A stretch of 64,000 nt of DNA from assembly GCA_017619335.1 (NCBI GenBank), contig JAFZSP010000036.1:1-64000 (forward strand), written 5' to 3'. The position numbers and the translations under genes are program-made. How positions within the stretch are numbered: position 1 is the stretch's first letter; each line of letters begins with the position of its first letter. Source of the DNA: Bacteroidaceae bacterium (GTDB taxonomy: Bacteria; Bacteroidota; Bacteroidia; Bacteroidales; Bacteroidaceae). This document shows positions 13,950 to 22,516 of the stretch, piece by piece. The notes below the pieces were generated by a model that saw only the letters and a list, made by a program, of their open reading frames with translations, ran no database searches and had not been told where the DNA came from.

Positions 13950-14864
13950 TTATGGTGTTAAAATAAGCCTTTCCGAGGCCAAAATAGTATTTTGGAAGAC
14001 TGTTTGAGCCTCTTCTAACAGCACTTGTTCGTCTTCATAGCGTGAAGAGAAGTGTCCGATGACGAGTCGTTTCACGCCAGCGGCTTTTGCTGTCTTCGCT
14101 GCTTGCAGGGCGGTGCTGTGGGCGTAGGTCTCGGCGCGGTCTTTTTCGGTTTCGGCGTAGGTGGCTTCGTGGTACATCAGATCAATGCCCTTGCACCACT
14201 CGGCCAACTCCGGCACGGGCTGCGTGTCGGTGCAGTAAGCGTAGGAACGAACGGGGTCTGCAGGGGTGGTGAGACGCTCGTGTGGAATGTACTCTCCTGT
14301 CTGTGTGGTCCAGCCTTCGCCTGCTTTGATGCGATTGATGGCCCAAGTGGGAACCTCGTAGAAATCAATCATTTCCCGACGGATGTGTGCCTGTCCGGGC
14401 TTCTCTTTAATGAGGTATCCGCAGCAGGGCAGCCGGTGCTGCAGCGGCAGTGACCAGATTTCCATCGAGCGATCTTCGAAAATCTGCTGGTGAACAGTGG
14501 TGTCAACAGGGATGAAATGCAGCTCATAACTGAGGTCTGGGAAGAAATGTGCTTTCATGTACTCCACAAAGGTCTGCAGGCTGGAGGGACCATGAATGAA
14601 GAGGGGATTCTGGCGCCCCAACAGTCCCATCGTGGAGAGGAACCCCGGCAGGCCGAAGACGTGGTCGCCGTGGGCGTGGGTCAGCAGAATGTGGTGAATG
14701 TTCTGCCAGTTCAGACCCGTGAAACGCCACTGCAACTGGGCTCCTTCACCGCAGTCCAGTAGTAGGAGCTTGTCTCGCAGATTCACGACCTGACAGGATG
14801 GTAAATGCTTTCGAGTGGGCAGCGCTGAGCCACAACCAAGAATCTGTATTTCAAACTTCTGCAT
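13950..14864 (-). CDS. rnz: ribonuclease Z
   Basis: RNase Z is a zinc metallo-beta-lactamase-fold endonuclease that trims the 3' ends of tRNA precursors. The 304-residue protein shows the HAHGDHVFGLPGFL zinc motif near residues 61-74, an early GCGSALPT loop and EGAQLQWRF, a late MYHEATY aspartate/glutamate region and VIGHFSSRY near residue 270. Length and motif spacing match the short bacterial form. The gene is followed by a spacer containing repeated cctagg (14880-14912), then queC on the same strand. Confidence 0.95.
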   Translation of the reverse strand: MQKFEIQILGCGSALPTRKHLPSCQVVNLRDKLLLLDCGEGAQLQWRFTGLNWQNIHHILLTHAHGDHVFGLPGFLSTMGLLGRQNPLFIHGPSSLQTFVEYMKAHFFPDLSYELHFIPVDTTVHQQIFEDRSMEIWSLPLQHRLPCCGYLIKEKPGQAHIRREMIDFYEVPTWAINRIKAGEGWTTQTGEYIPHERLTTPADPVRSYAYCTDTQPVPELAEWCKGIDLMYHEATYAETEKDRAETYAHSTALQAAKTAKAAGVKRLVIGHFSSRYEDEQVLLEEAQTVFQNTILASERLILTP

Positions 14865-14914
14865 AATATTTCTTTATAGGCTTTCCTAGGCAATCCTAGG
14901 CTCTCCTAGAACTT

Positions 14915-15625
14915 CTATACTTTCCTAATCTTTAAATACTCTTCCAACCCTGCTCTGCGCAGCTTGCAGGCGGGACAATGTCCGCAACCGTCCCCAGGAA
15001 TGCTGTTGTAGCAGGTCAGCGTCATTGTGCGAACGAGGTCAAACACCCCCAGCTTGTCGGCTTTCGCCCACGTCTGAGCCTTGTCTATCCACATCAGGGG
15101 AGTATGGATGACAAACTGCTCGTCCATTCCGAGGTTCAGCGTGACATTCAGCGACTTGATGAATGCATCACGGCAGTCGGGATAGCCGCTGTAGTCGGTC
15201 TGTGAGACGCCCGTCACCAGGTGGTTGATGCCTCTCTCTCGGGCAAAGACGGCTGCCACAGAGATGAAGAACAGGTTGCGGCCGGGCACGAACGTGTTGG
15301 GAGGCCCATCGGTAGGCTTCTCCTGGTCCATCTGGATGCTGCTGTCTGTCAGGGAGTTGTGGGAGAGCTGACTGATGAACGAGACATCCATTTGATGCCA
15401 TTCCACGTCACCGCCGCCACAGTTCAAGCCGTTCTTGCGGGCTACGTCGCCAGCGATGACGGCTATCTCGCGGGCTTTCTCCACCTCTAAGACATGTTTC
15501 TGGCCGTAGGTGAAGGTCAGAGCCACCACTTTCTGGAAATGTTTCAGTGCCCAGAACAGGCAGGTGGTGGAGTCCTGACCGCCGCTGAAGACCACCAGCG
15601 CGGTCTCTTTATTCATTGGTTTCAT
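14915..15625 (-). CDS. queC: 7-cyano-7-deazaguanine synthase
   Basis: QueC converts 7-carboxy-7-deazaguanine to preQ0 with ATP and ammonia in the queuosine pathway. The 236-residue protein has the PP-loop [17 protein letters not shown] near residue 11 and the zinc-binding cluster [13 protein letters not shown] near the C-terminus. It lies 63 bases downstream of the queuosine-precursor transporter gene on the same strand, so synthesis and uptake share a transcript. QueD and QueE are not in the window. An ATG nine bases inside is an alternative start. Confidence 0.96.
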   Translation of the reverse strand: MKPMNKETALVVFSGGQDSTTCLFWALKHFQKVVALTFTYGQKHVLEVEKAREIAVIAGDVARKNGLNCGGGDVEWHQMDVSFISQLSHNSLTDSSIQMDQEKPTDGPPNTFVPGRNLFFISVAAVFARERGINHLVTGVSQTDYSGYPDCRDAFIKSLNVTLNLGMDEQFVIHTPLMWIDKAQTWAKADKLGVFDLVRTMTLTCYNSIPGDGCGHCPACKLRRAGLEEYLKIRKV

Positions 15626-15688
15626 GGGTTATACTCGTTTGAATGATTGACTTTGTTTGTAAGAATTTCTCTTTCTGGATTGGAACCA

Positions 15689-16360
15689 TCAGATGAGGCT
15701 GTAATGTTCATTGTCATCATAGACGTCCATACCCTCTGTCCGTTTCAGCCACGCGACGACACGGATGGTCGCCGGAAGCATAATGACCTCATATAATGTC
15801 TTGATTACCACCTGGCTGACAATCATCAGAGCCAAGTTCTTCTCTGGAACGATTCCTCCCAAGGCTATAGGGAAGAATATCAGGGAGTCGCTGAGTTCTC
15901 CAGCGATGGTGGAAACGATGGCTCTGAGGGAGAAACGACGTCCTTTGTCATGGATTTTCATGCGGCTCATTACATAGGAATTCAACAATGAGCCAACCAG
16001 GAAAGCCGCAAAGGAAGCCAACGCCACACGTGGCGCCAGGCCGAAGAGGGCGTGGAAACCTTCTTCGTTGGTCCAGTAGGGGGCACCGGGGATCATATCG
16101 GCCAACCATGCGAGGAGCACGAAGGCGAAGTTCATCACGAAGCCCGTCCAGATGATGAGCTTGGCGCGGCGATAGCCCCACACCTCTGTGATGCAGTCGT
16201 TAACCACGTAGGAGATGGGAAACACCAGGACACCCGTCGTCAAGTTCAGAGGGCCGAATTGTATCTGCTTGGTAGCAAGAAGGTTTGCCAGAATCAGGCA
16301 AACGCAGAACGTGACACCTAATAACATAAAGGTCACGCTGACTGGTTCGTTTCTTTTCAT
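15689..16360 (-). CDS. queuosine precursor transporter (YhhQ/DUF165)
   Basis: The 223-residue integral membrane protein has about six hydrophobic segments and the family motifs LANLLATKQI near residue 24, SYVVNDCITEVWGYRRA near 50 and AGELSDSLIFF near 155. YhhQ proteins import preQ0/preQ1 or related queuosine precursors. The queC gene immediately downstream supports this assignment strongly. The promoter is a good match at 16416-16424 with TTTG at 16445-16448. Confidence 0.93.
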   Translation of the reverse strand: MKRNEPVSVTFMLLGVTFCVCLILANLLATKQIQFGPLNLTTGVLVFPISYVVNDCITEVWGYRRAKLIIWTGFVMNFAFVLLAWLADMIPGAPYWTNEEGFHALFGLAPRVALASFAAFLVGSLLNSYVMSRMKIHDKGRRFSLRAIVSTIAGELSDSLIFFPIALGGIVPEKNLALMIVSQVVIKTLYEVIMLPATIRVVAWLKRTEGMDVYDDNEHYSLI

Positions 16361-16415
16361 TGTTCTTGTTTTGTTAAAGGGGGTTGAGCAAGTACCCCTG
16401 TTGTGGATTTGCGGT

Positions 16416-16424
16416 GCAAAAGTA
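16416..16424 (-). promoter_or_regulatory. -7 box of the queuosine transport/synthesis operon
   Basis: TACTTTTGC on the minus strand with a perfect -33 TTTG at 16445-16448, 20 bases apart. No preQ1 riboswitch is evident in the short leader. Confidence 0.65.
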
Positions 16425-16487
16425 CTGCTTTTCTATGAGATAGCCAAATTTTTGTGCAAAAAGTTTGGTACTCTCAAAACTTATTCG

Positions 16488-16496
16488 TACTTTTGC
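16488..16496 (+). promoter_or_regulatory. -7 box of the sialic-acid operon
   Basis: TACTTTTGC with a -33 TTTG at 16464-16467 (20-base spacing). It drives the lyase gene at 16545 and probably the following symporter, which starts 16 bases after the lyase stop. Confidence 0.65.
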
Positions 16497-16544
16497 CACG
16501 CTAATCCGAAACATTTACACTAACTCCTAAATCTACCTATTAAA

Positions 16545-17465
16545 ATGGAAAGAATCAAAGGCCTCATTGACGCCCCCTTTACTCCGATGCACTCCGACGG
16601 TAGCATCAACCTGTCTATTATCCCCGAGTACGCCGCCCTGCTCCAGCGAAACGGACTTAAAGGCGTGTTTATCAACGGCTCCAGCGGTGAGGGCTATATG
16701 CTCACTGAAGAAGAGCGCAAAGCCATCGCCGAGGCGTGGATGGATGCAGTGAAAGGCTTTGAGGACTTCAAGGTCATCGTGCACGTGGGCAGCACCTGCG
16801 TGCGTTCCTCTCGGAATCTGGCTGAGCACGCCCAGGCAATCGGCGCTTTCGGAATAGGAGCGATGGCTCCTCCCTTCCCGAAAGTCGGGCGCATAGAAGA
16901 ACTCGTAAAGTACTGTGAGGAAATCGCTTGCGGTGCGCCCCAGCTGCCTTTCTACTTCTATCACATCCCTGCCTTCAACGGCGCTTTCCTGTCCATGTAT
17001 GACTTCTTGCAGGCCGTGGATGGTCGCATCCCCAACTTCGCAGGCATCAAATATACCTTCGAGAGCCTGTATGAGTACAACCGCTGCCGCCGTTACAAGG
17101 ATGGCAAGTTCGACATGCTGCACGGTCAGGATGAGACCATCCTTCCCTGCCTGGCGATGGGTGGCGCACAGGGTGGAATCGGCGGCACCACGAACTACAA
17201 CGGCCGTTGTCTCACAGGCATCCTCAAGGCTTGGGAAGAAGGCGACCTCGAGAAAGCACGTGCACTCCAGAACTACGCGCAGGACGTGATAGATGTCATC
17301 TGCCATTTCCGCGGAAACATCGTCGGTGGTAAGCGCATCATGAAGCTCATTGGTCTCGACTTGGGTCCCAACCGCACACCCTTCCAGAACGTCACTCCAG
17401 AAGAGGAAGTCCGTCTGAAAGCCGAACTCGAAGCCATCGACTTCTTCAACCATTGCAACAAGTAA
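16545..17465 (+). CDS. nanA: N-acetylneuraminate lyase (DapA/NanA family)
   Basis: This 306-residue class I aldolase cleaves N-acetylneuraminate to N-acetylmannosamine and pyruvate. The GSSGEGYML loop near residue 46, the active-site tyrosine in FYFYHIPAFNG near 140 and Schiff-base Lys169 in GIKYTFE are the family signatures; the FYFYHIP form and residues around them resemble NanA more than DapA. It leads an operon with a Kelch/symporter fusion and an AGE-family epimerase, which together cover uptake and catabolism of sialic acid. Confidence 0.92.
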   Translation: MERIKGLIDAPFTPMHSDGSINLSIIPEYAALLQRNGLKGVFINGSSGEGYMLTEEERKAIAEAWMDAVKGFEDFKVIVHVGSTCVRSSRNLAEHAQAIGAFGIGAMAPPFPKVGRIEELVKYCEEIACGAPQLPFYFYHIPAFNGAFLSMYDFLQAVDGRIPNFAGIKYTFESLYEYNRCRRYKDGKFDMLHGQDETILPCLAMGGAQGGIGGTTNYNGRCLTGILKAWEEGDLEKARALQNYAQDVIDVICHFRGNIVGGKRIMKLIGLDLGPNRTPFQNVTPEEEVRLKAELEAIDFFNHCNK

Positions 17466-17481
17466 GAAGACTCACCCTTCT

Positions 17482-20439
17482 ATGAAAAAAATACTTTCCT
17501 TTTTCGTTCTTTCGTTATTCCTAACGAATCTTTTATTAGCACAAGATACTACTCTCCTCCCTACAAGGGAGGCGCAGGAGAGTGAGGCTTCCCATCGCTT
17601 CAACAACGCCACGTTCACGCCTGTGACGCCACTCGTGGTCAATGGCGGTCAGGGCGTGAGTGGCGCTTTTGTAGGTCTTGTCTCGAAAGATATTGTTGGT
17701 AACGGCCAGTGCGTGTTGGTGGCAGGTGGTTGCAACTTCCCTGATGTTCCCGCAGCTGACGGCGGCCAAAAGGTTTTCTATACAGATATTTACGCTCTTG
17801 GTAAAGGCTCTTGGCAGCACGTTGGTTCACTCCCTTGTGGCCTTGCCTACGGTGCCAGCGTCACCACTCCAGAGGGTGTTGTCTGTCTGGGTGGTACTGC
17901 CGACGGCAAGAAGAGCGAGGACTTTGCCGAACTGCTCACACTCGATGAGAGTTGGGCCGTTGTCAGTCGCTCACTGCCTCCCCTGCCTGTGGCCCTTGAT
18001 AACTTCGCCGCCGCCTATGGCGATGGTTATATGTATGTGGCTGGCGGTCAGCATGATGGCACACCCAATCACAAGGCCTTCCGACTGAAATGGCCGTTGC
18101 CGGCTGTCTGGTTTGATGCCCAGACAGGTGCCGCCTGGGAAGAGCTGCCCGATATGCCAGGCCCTGCCCGTGTGCAGCCTGCTGCAGCCATTCAGAAGGC
18201 AGCTATTGGCAGCAACTTCTATCTCCTCGGCGGTTATGATCCCCGCTATGGTAAAGCCGTCTCCAACGGTATCTATTATGACCCCAGAAAGGGGGACTGG
18301 TTTGCAACATCTCTAATGCAAACTGCAAACCTGGCCCCTCTGTCGTCCCACGAGGGGGATACGGCACCTTTGAAAACAGCCACCAATACAACAGAAGCCC
18401 CCTCGGGGGCCGTAGGGGGGGCTTCTGTCGCTTTGGTCGGTGCCTCTGCCATCCCCTCTGGCGCCGCTCACATTCTTTGCTTCGGCGGTGTGAACAAACG
18501 CATCTTCGAGAGTGCTCTCCAGCGTGGCTCCCTTCTCTCGGACACCACACAGACAGCTGAGCGGCTGGCCAATATCCGCGAGGAAATGTACTATTACATG
18601 ACACAGAAACCCGAGTGGTACCAATTCCGCCGCAGCATCCTTGTCTATCACACCGTCACCGACTCCTGGGCAGAAGTTTTTGACTCGCCCTACCTCGCTC
18701 GTGCCGGAGCCGCCGTAGTTCCCGTACCGTCCGGTACGGGTAGCTTAGCTGCCCTCGTCATCAATGGCGAGCTGAAGCCCGGTGTCCGCTCATCTGATGT
18801 CACCCGCGTGGATATATCCTACACCGCCCACTTCGGCTGGCTCAACTGGACCGTCCTCATCCTTTATCTCCTTGGAATGGTCTATTTGGGCTACTACTTC
18901 ATGAAGCGCGCTTCCAACTCCAGCGACGACTTCTTCAAGGGTGGCGGTCGCATCCCTTGGTGGGCTGCAGGCATCAGCATCTTCGCTACGATGCTCTCTG
19001 CCATCACCTACATGAGCATCCCTGCCAAGGCCTACGCCACCGACTGGACCTACTATCCCATGCAGATCTGCATCCTCGTGGTCTCGTTCCCCGTCATCCG
19101 TTATTACCTCCCTTTCTTCCGACGCTTGAACGTCACCACAGCCTACGAGTACTTGGAGCGACGCTTCAATAGCGCTACCCGCCTGATGGCCAGTATCCTC
19201 TTCATCGTCTTCATGGTGGCGCGCACAGCCCTCGTGCTCTTCCTGCCGTCACTCGCGATGACCGCCGTCACGGGCATCAATATCTATATATGTATAGCGT
19301 TGATGGCCCTCATCACCATTCTCTACTGCACCATGGGTGGCGTGGAGGCTGTCGTCTGGGGCGACGTCATTCAGGGTATCATCCTTGTGGGCGGTGCCAT
19401 TCTTGCAGCTGCCTACCTTATTATTAATACGGGCGAGAATGGTGCTTCGGACTTCTGGCAGATTGCCACCGACCACGACAAGTTCCGTCTCTTCCTCTTC
19501 AACTCAGAGAACCCCTTTGACTTCGTGAATGCCACGTGGTGGGTGGTCATCCTTGGCGGCCTGGCCAATAACCTCATCTCCTACACCAGCGACCAGACCG
19601 TTATCCAGCGTTACCTCACCACCTCCGACGAGAAGAGCGCTGCCCGCGGCATCTTGACCAACGGCCTGATGTCTGTCGTGGTGACTATCGCCTTCTTCAC
19701 CATTGGTACAGGTCTCTACACCTTCTTCAAGACGCATCCCGCCGAACTTGACATCACAATGGCCAAGGGCGATGCCATCTTCCCCTTCTTCATGATGAGT
19801 CAGCTGCCCGCAGGCCTCGCCGGCCTCCTCATTGCTGCCGTCTTCGCTGCCACAATGTCCACCATCGCCTCCAATATCAACTCCATCTCCACCGCTTTCA
19901 CGGTGGATCTCTGGGGGAAGGCCCACCAAGCAGCCCAGGCCCCCCTTTCGCCCCCCGAGGGGGGCACGACACATCTGTCCTCTGCCAACAATGGAACAGA
20001 AGCCCCCTCGGGGGCCGTAGGGGGGGCTACCTCCACCGTTAAGGTCGCCCGCATCGCCGGCATCTGTGCCGGTCTCCTCGGAATGGCGATAGCCTGGTTG
20101 ATGGCCACCGTTGATATTCAGTCACTTTTGGATTACTTCAACACGATTCTGGGCCTCCTCAGTGGCGCCATTGGCGGTCTGTTCCTGATGGGCATCTTCT
20201 TCCCCCGTATCGGCTCTCGTGCAGCCCTCATTGGCTTCCTCTGTGGCACCGCCACCGTCTTCTACATGAACTTCTGCACACAGGCCAACTTCCTCCTCTT
20301 CGGATTCGTCTCCATGCTCGTTAGCGTCCTCGTTGCCCTCCTCCTCAGCCTGTTCATTCCACAAGACAAGGAGCAGCCCGGCCTCACCTGGAAGACATTG
20401 GGAAGTCCCCTCCCGACCTCCCCCAAGGGGGATGAGTAA
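17482..20439 (+). CDS. Kelch beta-propeller / sodium:solute symporter fusion
   Basis: The 985-residue protein has a signal peptide, then a Kelch-type propeller to about residue 440, like the sialic-acid mutarotase NanM. An SSS-family transporter follows, with roughly 13 membrane helices starting LNWTVLILYLLGMVYLGYYF and containing GGRIPWWAAGISIFATMLSA and YTSDQTVIQRYL. The propeller would sit in the periplasm and could equilibrate sialic-acid anomers before uptake. Two 90-bp GC-rich elements (18334-18423, 19939-20028) are translated in frame as APLSxxEGxT...TEAPSGAVGGA. Shorter similar GC-rich palindromes code for the residues just after the signal peptide and for the C-terminal tail. Such fusions are known in Bacteroidetes; substrate specificity rests on the neighbours. 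Confidence 0.88.
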   Translation: MKKILSFFVLSLFLTNLLLAQDTTLLPTREAQESEASHRFNNATFTPVTPLVVNGGQGVSGAFVGLVSKDIVGNGQCVLVAGGCNFPDVPAADGGQKVFYTDIYALGKGSWQHVGSLPCGLAYGASVTTPEGVVCLGGTADGKKSEDFAELLTLDESWAVVSRSLPPLPVALDNFAAAYGDGYMYVAGGQHDGTPNHKAFRLKWPLPAVWFDAQTGAAWEELPDMPGPARVQPAAAIQKAAIGSNFYLLGGYDPRYGKAVSNGIYYDPRKGDWFATSLMQTANLAPLSSHEGDTAPLKTATNTTEAPSGAVGGASVALVGASAIPSGAAHILCFGGVNKRIFESALQRGSLLSDTTQTAERLANIREEMYYYMTQKPEWYQFRRSILVYHTVTDSWAEVFDSPYLARAGAAVVPVPSGTGSLAALVINGELKPGVRSSDVTRVDISYTAHFGWLNWTVLILYLLGMVYLGYYFMKRASNSSDDFFKGGGRIPWWAAGISIFATMLSAITYMSIPAKAYATDWTYYPMQICILVVSFPVIRYYLPFFRRLNVTTAYEYLERRFNSATRLMASILFIVFMVARTALVLFLPSLAMTAVTGINIYICIALMALITILYCTMGGVEAVVWGDVIQGIILVGGAILAAAYLIINTGENGASDFWQIATDHDKFRLFLFNSENPFDFVNATWWVVILGGLANNLISYTSDQTVIQRYLTTSDEKSAARGILTNGLMSVVVTIAFFTIGTGLYTFFKTHPAELDITMAKGDAIFPFFMMSQLPAGLAGLLIAAVFAATMSTIASNINSISTAFTVDLWGKAHQAAQAPLSPPEGGTTHLSSANNGTEAPSGAVGGATSTVKVARIAGICAGLLGMAIAWLMATVDIQSLLDYFNTILGLLSGAIGGLFLMGIFFPRIGSRAALIGFLCGTATVFYMNFCTQANFLLFGFVSMLVSVLVALLLSLFIPQDKEQPGLTWKTLGSPLPTSPKGDE
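18334..18423 (+). repeat. 90-bp palindromic element inside CDS, copy 1
   Basis: Exactly 30 codons at residues 285-314 of the propeller. It ends in a GC-rich palindrome (CCCCCTCGGGGGCC, then GTAGGGGGGGCT) identical over about 34 bases to copy 2, while the first half is diverged. It lies in the propeller part and is translated APLSSHEGDTAPLK and onwards. Confidence 0.85.
19939..20028 (+). repeat. 90-bp palindromic element inside CDS, copy 2
   Basis: Exactly 90 bp in the same reading frame as copy 1, at residues 820-849 in a loop between transporter helices. The head is a perfect palindrome CCCCCCGAGGGGGG-like block and the tail matches copy 1. It is translated APLSPPEGGTTHLSS and ends TEAPSGAVGGA. 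Confidence 0.85.
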
Positions 20440-20464
20440 CTATCCTCTATTAAATCAATTTATT

Positions 20465-20483
20465 TATTAAAGTTTCGCAAGTA
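20465..20483 (+). repeat. 19-bp sequence shared with position 22738
   Basis: TATTAAAGTTTCGCAAGTA occurs here and again at 22738-22756. At both places it is followed by a ccccgnagggg palindrome module (within 30 bases here, immediately at 22758), so it looks like the conserved left end of an intergenic repeat element. Confidence 0.7.
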
Positions 20484-20504
20484 TGCCAACACATTGTAAT
20501 TCAA

Positions 20505-20595
20505 AGCCCCGTAGGGGCATGATAAGGGTAGCCAGCCAATTCATTGGCTGGTATGCAATGGCGAGGAAAACGCGTGCCTTTAGGTACGCGACAAC
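20505..20595 (+). repeat. 91-bp dispersed repeat, copy 1
   Basis: The segment starting AGCCCCGTAGGGGC and ending GGTACGCGACAAC recurs with few changes at 42938-43029. It contains the palindromic block GCCAGCCAATTCATTGGCTGG and a CGCGTGCCTTTAGGTACGCG hairpin. Confidence 0.8.
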
Positions 20596-20674
20596 AGATC
20601 CTTATCGCGTACCTACGGCACGCATTTCATTACGCAACCTCTTACCAGCCAATGAATTGGCTGGCTACCCTTAT
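20522..20674. repeat. 153-bp inverted repeat between symporter and epimerase genes
   Basis: A perfect 32-bp arm at 20522-20553 (starting ATAAGGGTAGCCAGCC) is the reverse complement of 20643-20674. Inside, CGCGTGCCTTTAGGTACGCG and CGCGTACCTACGGCACGC are also nearly complementary, so the RNA would fold into one very long hairpin. It looks like two copies of the dispersed repeat in opposite orientation. Confidence 0.85.
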
Positions 20675-20760
20675 CAAATGCCTACGGCATAAAACCCTTC
20701 AAACCCTATCAAATGCCTACGGCATAAAACCCTTCAAACCCTATCAAATGCCTACGGCAT
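20672..20760 (+). repeat. 35-bp tandem repeat, 2.5 copies
   Basis: The unit TATCAAATGCCTACGGCAT plus AAAACCCTTCAAACCC starts at 20672, 20707 and 20742; the last copy is partial. Each unit has a small ATGCC/GGCAT stem. Together with the inverted repeat this fills the 362-base gap between the symporter and epimerase genes, where no gene is seen. Confidence 0.85.
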
Positions 20761-20801
20761 TACATCCGAAATTTTAGTCAATTTATTTTTAGTGAATAAC
20801 A

Positions 20802-22085
20802 ATGGAAGACTTTTCATTTGCAGCAGTAACTTCAAATCACCGCCCCCTTGGGGGTGGACACACAGGTGGAACTGAGTGTTCCGACTTGTGGACTTGGGAG
20901 GGGGCTTTAGCTTCTCTCTACAAATCCGAACTTCTCGACCGCGTGGTGCCCTTCTGGCTCAACAAGTCCAAGGACACTGAATTCGGCGGTTACTTCACCT
21001 GCCTCGACCGCGACGGCAACGTCTTTGACACAGACAAATTCGTGTGGATGCAAGGCCGCGAGGTTTGGATGTTTTCCAAGCTTTACAACACCGTGGAACC
21101 CCGCCAGGAGTGGCTTGATGCAGCCATTCAGGGAGCTGAGTTCCTGAAGAAACACGGCCACGACGGTAACCTCAACTGGTACTTCGCCCTCGACCGTGAA
21201 GGCCACCCACTCGTGGAGCCCTACAACATCTTCTCCTACACCTTCGCTGTCATCGCCTTCGGACAATTGAGTATCGCATTGAAGTCTGCGGGTCAGAAGG
21301 AGAGGGCAGAGGAGTACGCCTCCATTGCCAAGCGCACCTTCGATATTGTCCTCTCCAAGGTGGATAATCCCAAGGGCCGCTGGTCCAAGGCTTCTCCCGG
21401 TGCCCGCGCCCTGAAGACCTTTGACCTCCCAATGATTCTCTGTAACGTCGCTTTGGAGATTGAGCCCCTCCTTGAACCCGCCTTCCTCCAGAAAGCCATT
21501 GACGACTGCCTGCACGAGGTGATGGACGTCTTCTACCGTCCCGAACTCGGCCTCATCGTGGAAGCCCTGGGCAAGGACGGCAATCTCGTCGATTGCTTTG
21601 ACGGTCGCAAGCTCAACCCCGGTCACGCCATTGAGGCCATGTGGTTCGTCATGGACCTGGGCAAGCGTCTGAACCGTCCCGAGCTCATCAAACAGGCTGT
21701 GGAAATCTGCCTCCAGGAGGTCGAGTACGGCTGGGACAAGGAGTTCGGAGGCATCTTCTACTTCATGGATCGTCTGGGGAAACCCCGTCATGAGTTGGAG
21801 TTCGACCAGAAACTCTGGTGGGTACACCTTGAGACACTCATCTCCCTCATCAAGGGCTACCAGCTCACGGGCGACCAGCGCTGCCTCGAATGGTTCCAGC
21901 GCGTTCACGACTACACCTGGAGCCACTTCCGTGATACCGAATTTCCCGAGTGGTACGGCTACCTCAACCGTCAGGGTGAGGTTCTCTTGCCCCTCAAGGG
22001 CGGCAAGTGGAAAGGCTGCTTCCACGTTCCTCGCGGCCTGATGAACGTCTGGAAGATTCTCGAGGAGCTCGCAAACAGAGAGTAA
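20802..22085 (+). CDS. N-acylglucosamine 2-epimerase family protein
   Basis: This 427-residue (alpha/alpha)6-barrel protein of the AGE family would convert N-acetylmannosamine to N-acetylglucosamine, the step after the neuraminate lyase. Visible motifs are GGYFTCLDRDGNVFDTDKFV near residue 64, QGREVWMFSKLYN near 85, NPGHAIEAMWF near 275 and KLWWVHLETLIS near 343, containing the catalytic histidines. Family members normally begin close to ALASLYKSELLD. The 35 or so residues before that come from a GC-rich palindrome-bounded insert (20838-20907). The true start could therefore be downstream, although no ATG lies between. Confidence 0.9.
   Translation: MEDFSFAAVTSNHRPLGGGHTGGTECSDLWTWEGALASLYKSELLDRVVPFWLNKSKDTEFGGYFTCLDRDGNVFDTDKFVWMQGREVWMFSKLYNTVEPRQEWLDAAIQGAEFLKKHGHDGNLNWYFALDREGHPLVEPYNIFSYTFAVIAFGQLSIALKSAGQKERAEEYASIAKRTFDIVLSKVDNPKGRWSKASPGARALKTFDLPMILCNVALEIEPLLEPAFLQKAIDDCLHEVMDVFYRPELGLIVEALGKDGNLVDCFDGRKLNPGHAIEAMWFVMDLGKRLNRPELIKQAVEICLQEVEYGWDKEFGGIFYFMDRLGKPRHELEFDQKLWWVHLETLISLIKGYQLTGDQRCLEWFQRVHDYTWSHFRDTEFPEWYGYLNRQGEVLLPLKGGKWKGCFHVPRGLMNVWKILEELANRE
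20838..20907 (+). repeat. palindrome-bounded insert in the epimerase N-terminus
   Basis: The stretch opens with CGCCCCCTTGGGGGTGG and closes with TGGGAGGGGGCT, the same head/tail style as the 90-bp elements in the symporter gene, but shorter and diverged in the middle. It encodes HRPLGGGHTGGTECSDLW, which has no counterpart in the AGE family as I know it. Confidence 0.55.
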
Positions 22086-22111
22086 ATGTACACAAAAGGA
22101 CTTCATGCGTT

Positions 22112-22408
22112 ATGGAAACCTTCAACGATGTCATCTCCTCCGACCGTCTTGTGCTGGTTGATTTCTTTGCCACCTGGTGCGGCCCTTGCAAGGCCATGCA
22201 CCCCGTATTGGAGAACCTTAAACAACAATTGGGCGACCGACTCCGCATCATCAAGGTAGATGTAGATCAGTATCAACAAACTGCCGTCCAATATAATGTG
22301 CAAGCCGTTCCCACTCTCGCCCTCTTCCGAAGTGGCCAGCTACTCTGGCGACAAAGCGGTGCCCTGCCCCTCGACCAGTTGCTGACGGTTGTTAACTCGT
22401 ATTTTTAA
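22112..22408 (+). CDS. thioredoxin-family protein
   Basis: The 98-residue protein is a minimal thioredoxin with the redox motif ATWCGPCKAMHP (cysteines at residues 23 and 26) and the cis-proline QAVPTLALF near residue 67. It lacks a signal peptide and so acts in the cytoplasm. The ATG at 22112 is 26 bases after the epimerase stop. It probably belongs to the same transcript, although it has no obvious role in sialic-acid use. Confidence 0.9.
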   Translation: METFNDVISSDRLVLVDFFATWCGPCKAMHPVLENLKQQLGDRLRIIKVDVDQYQQTAVQYNVQAVPTLALFRSGQLLWRQSGALPLDQLLTVVNSYF

Positions 22409-22516
22409 GGCCTTTTTTTCACTATTTCGTCACAAAGTCACAGCTTTTGGGCTTTTGTCACAGCATTTTTCACACATTCTCGCGCCCGCGCGCGCGAGTA
22501 AGGTCGCAAAAGTCCC

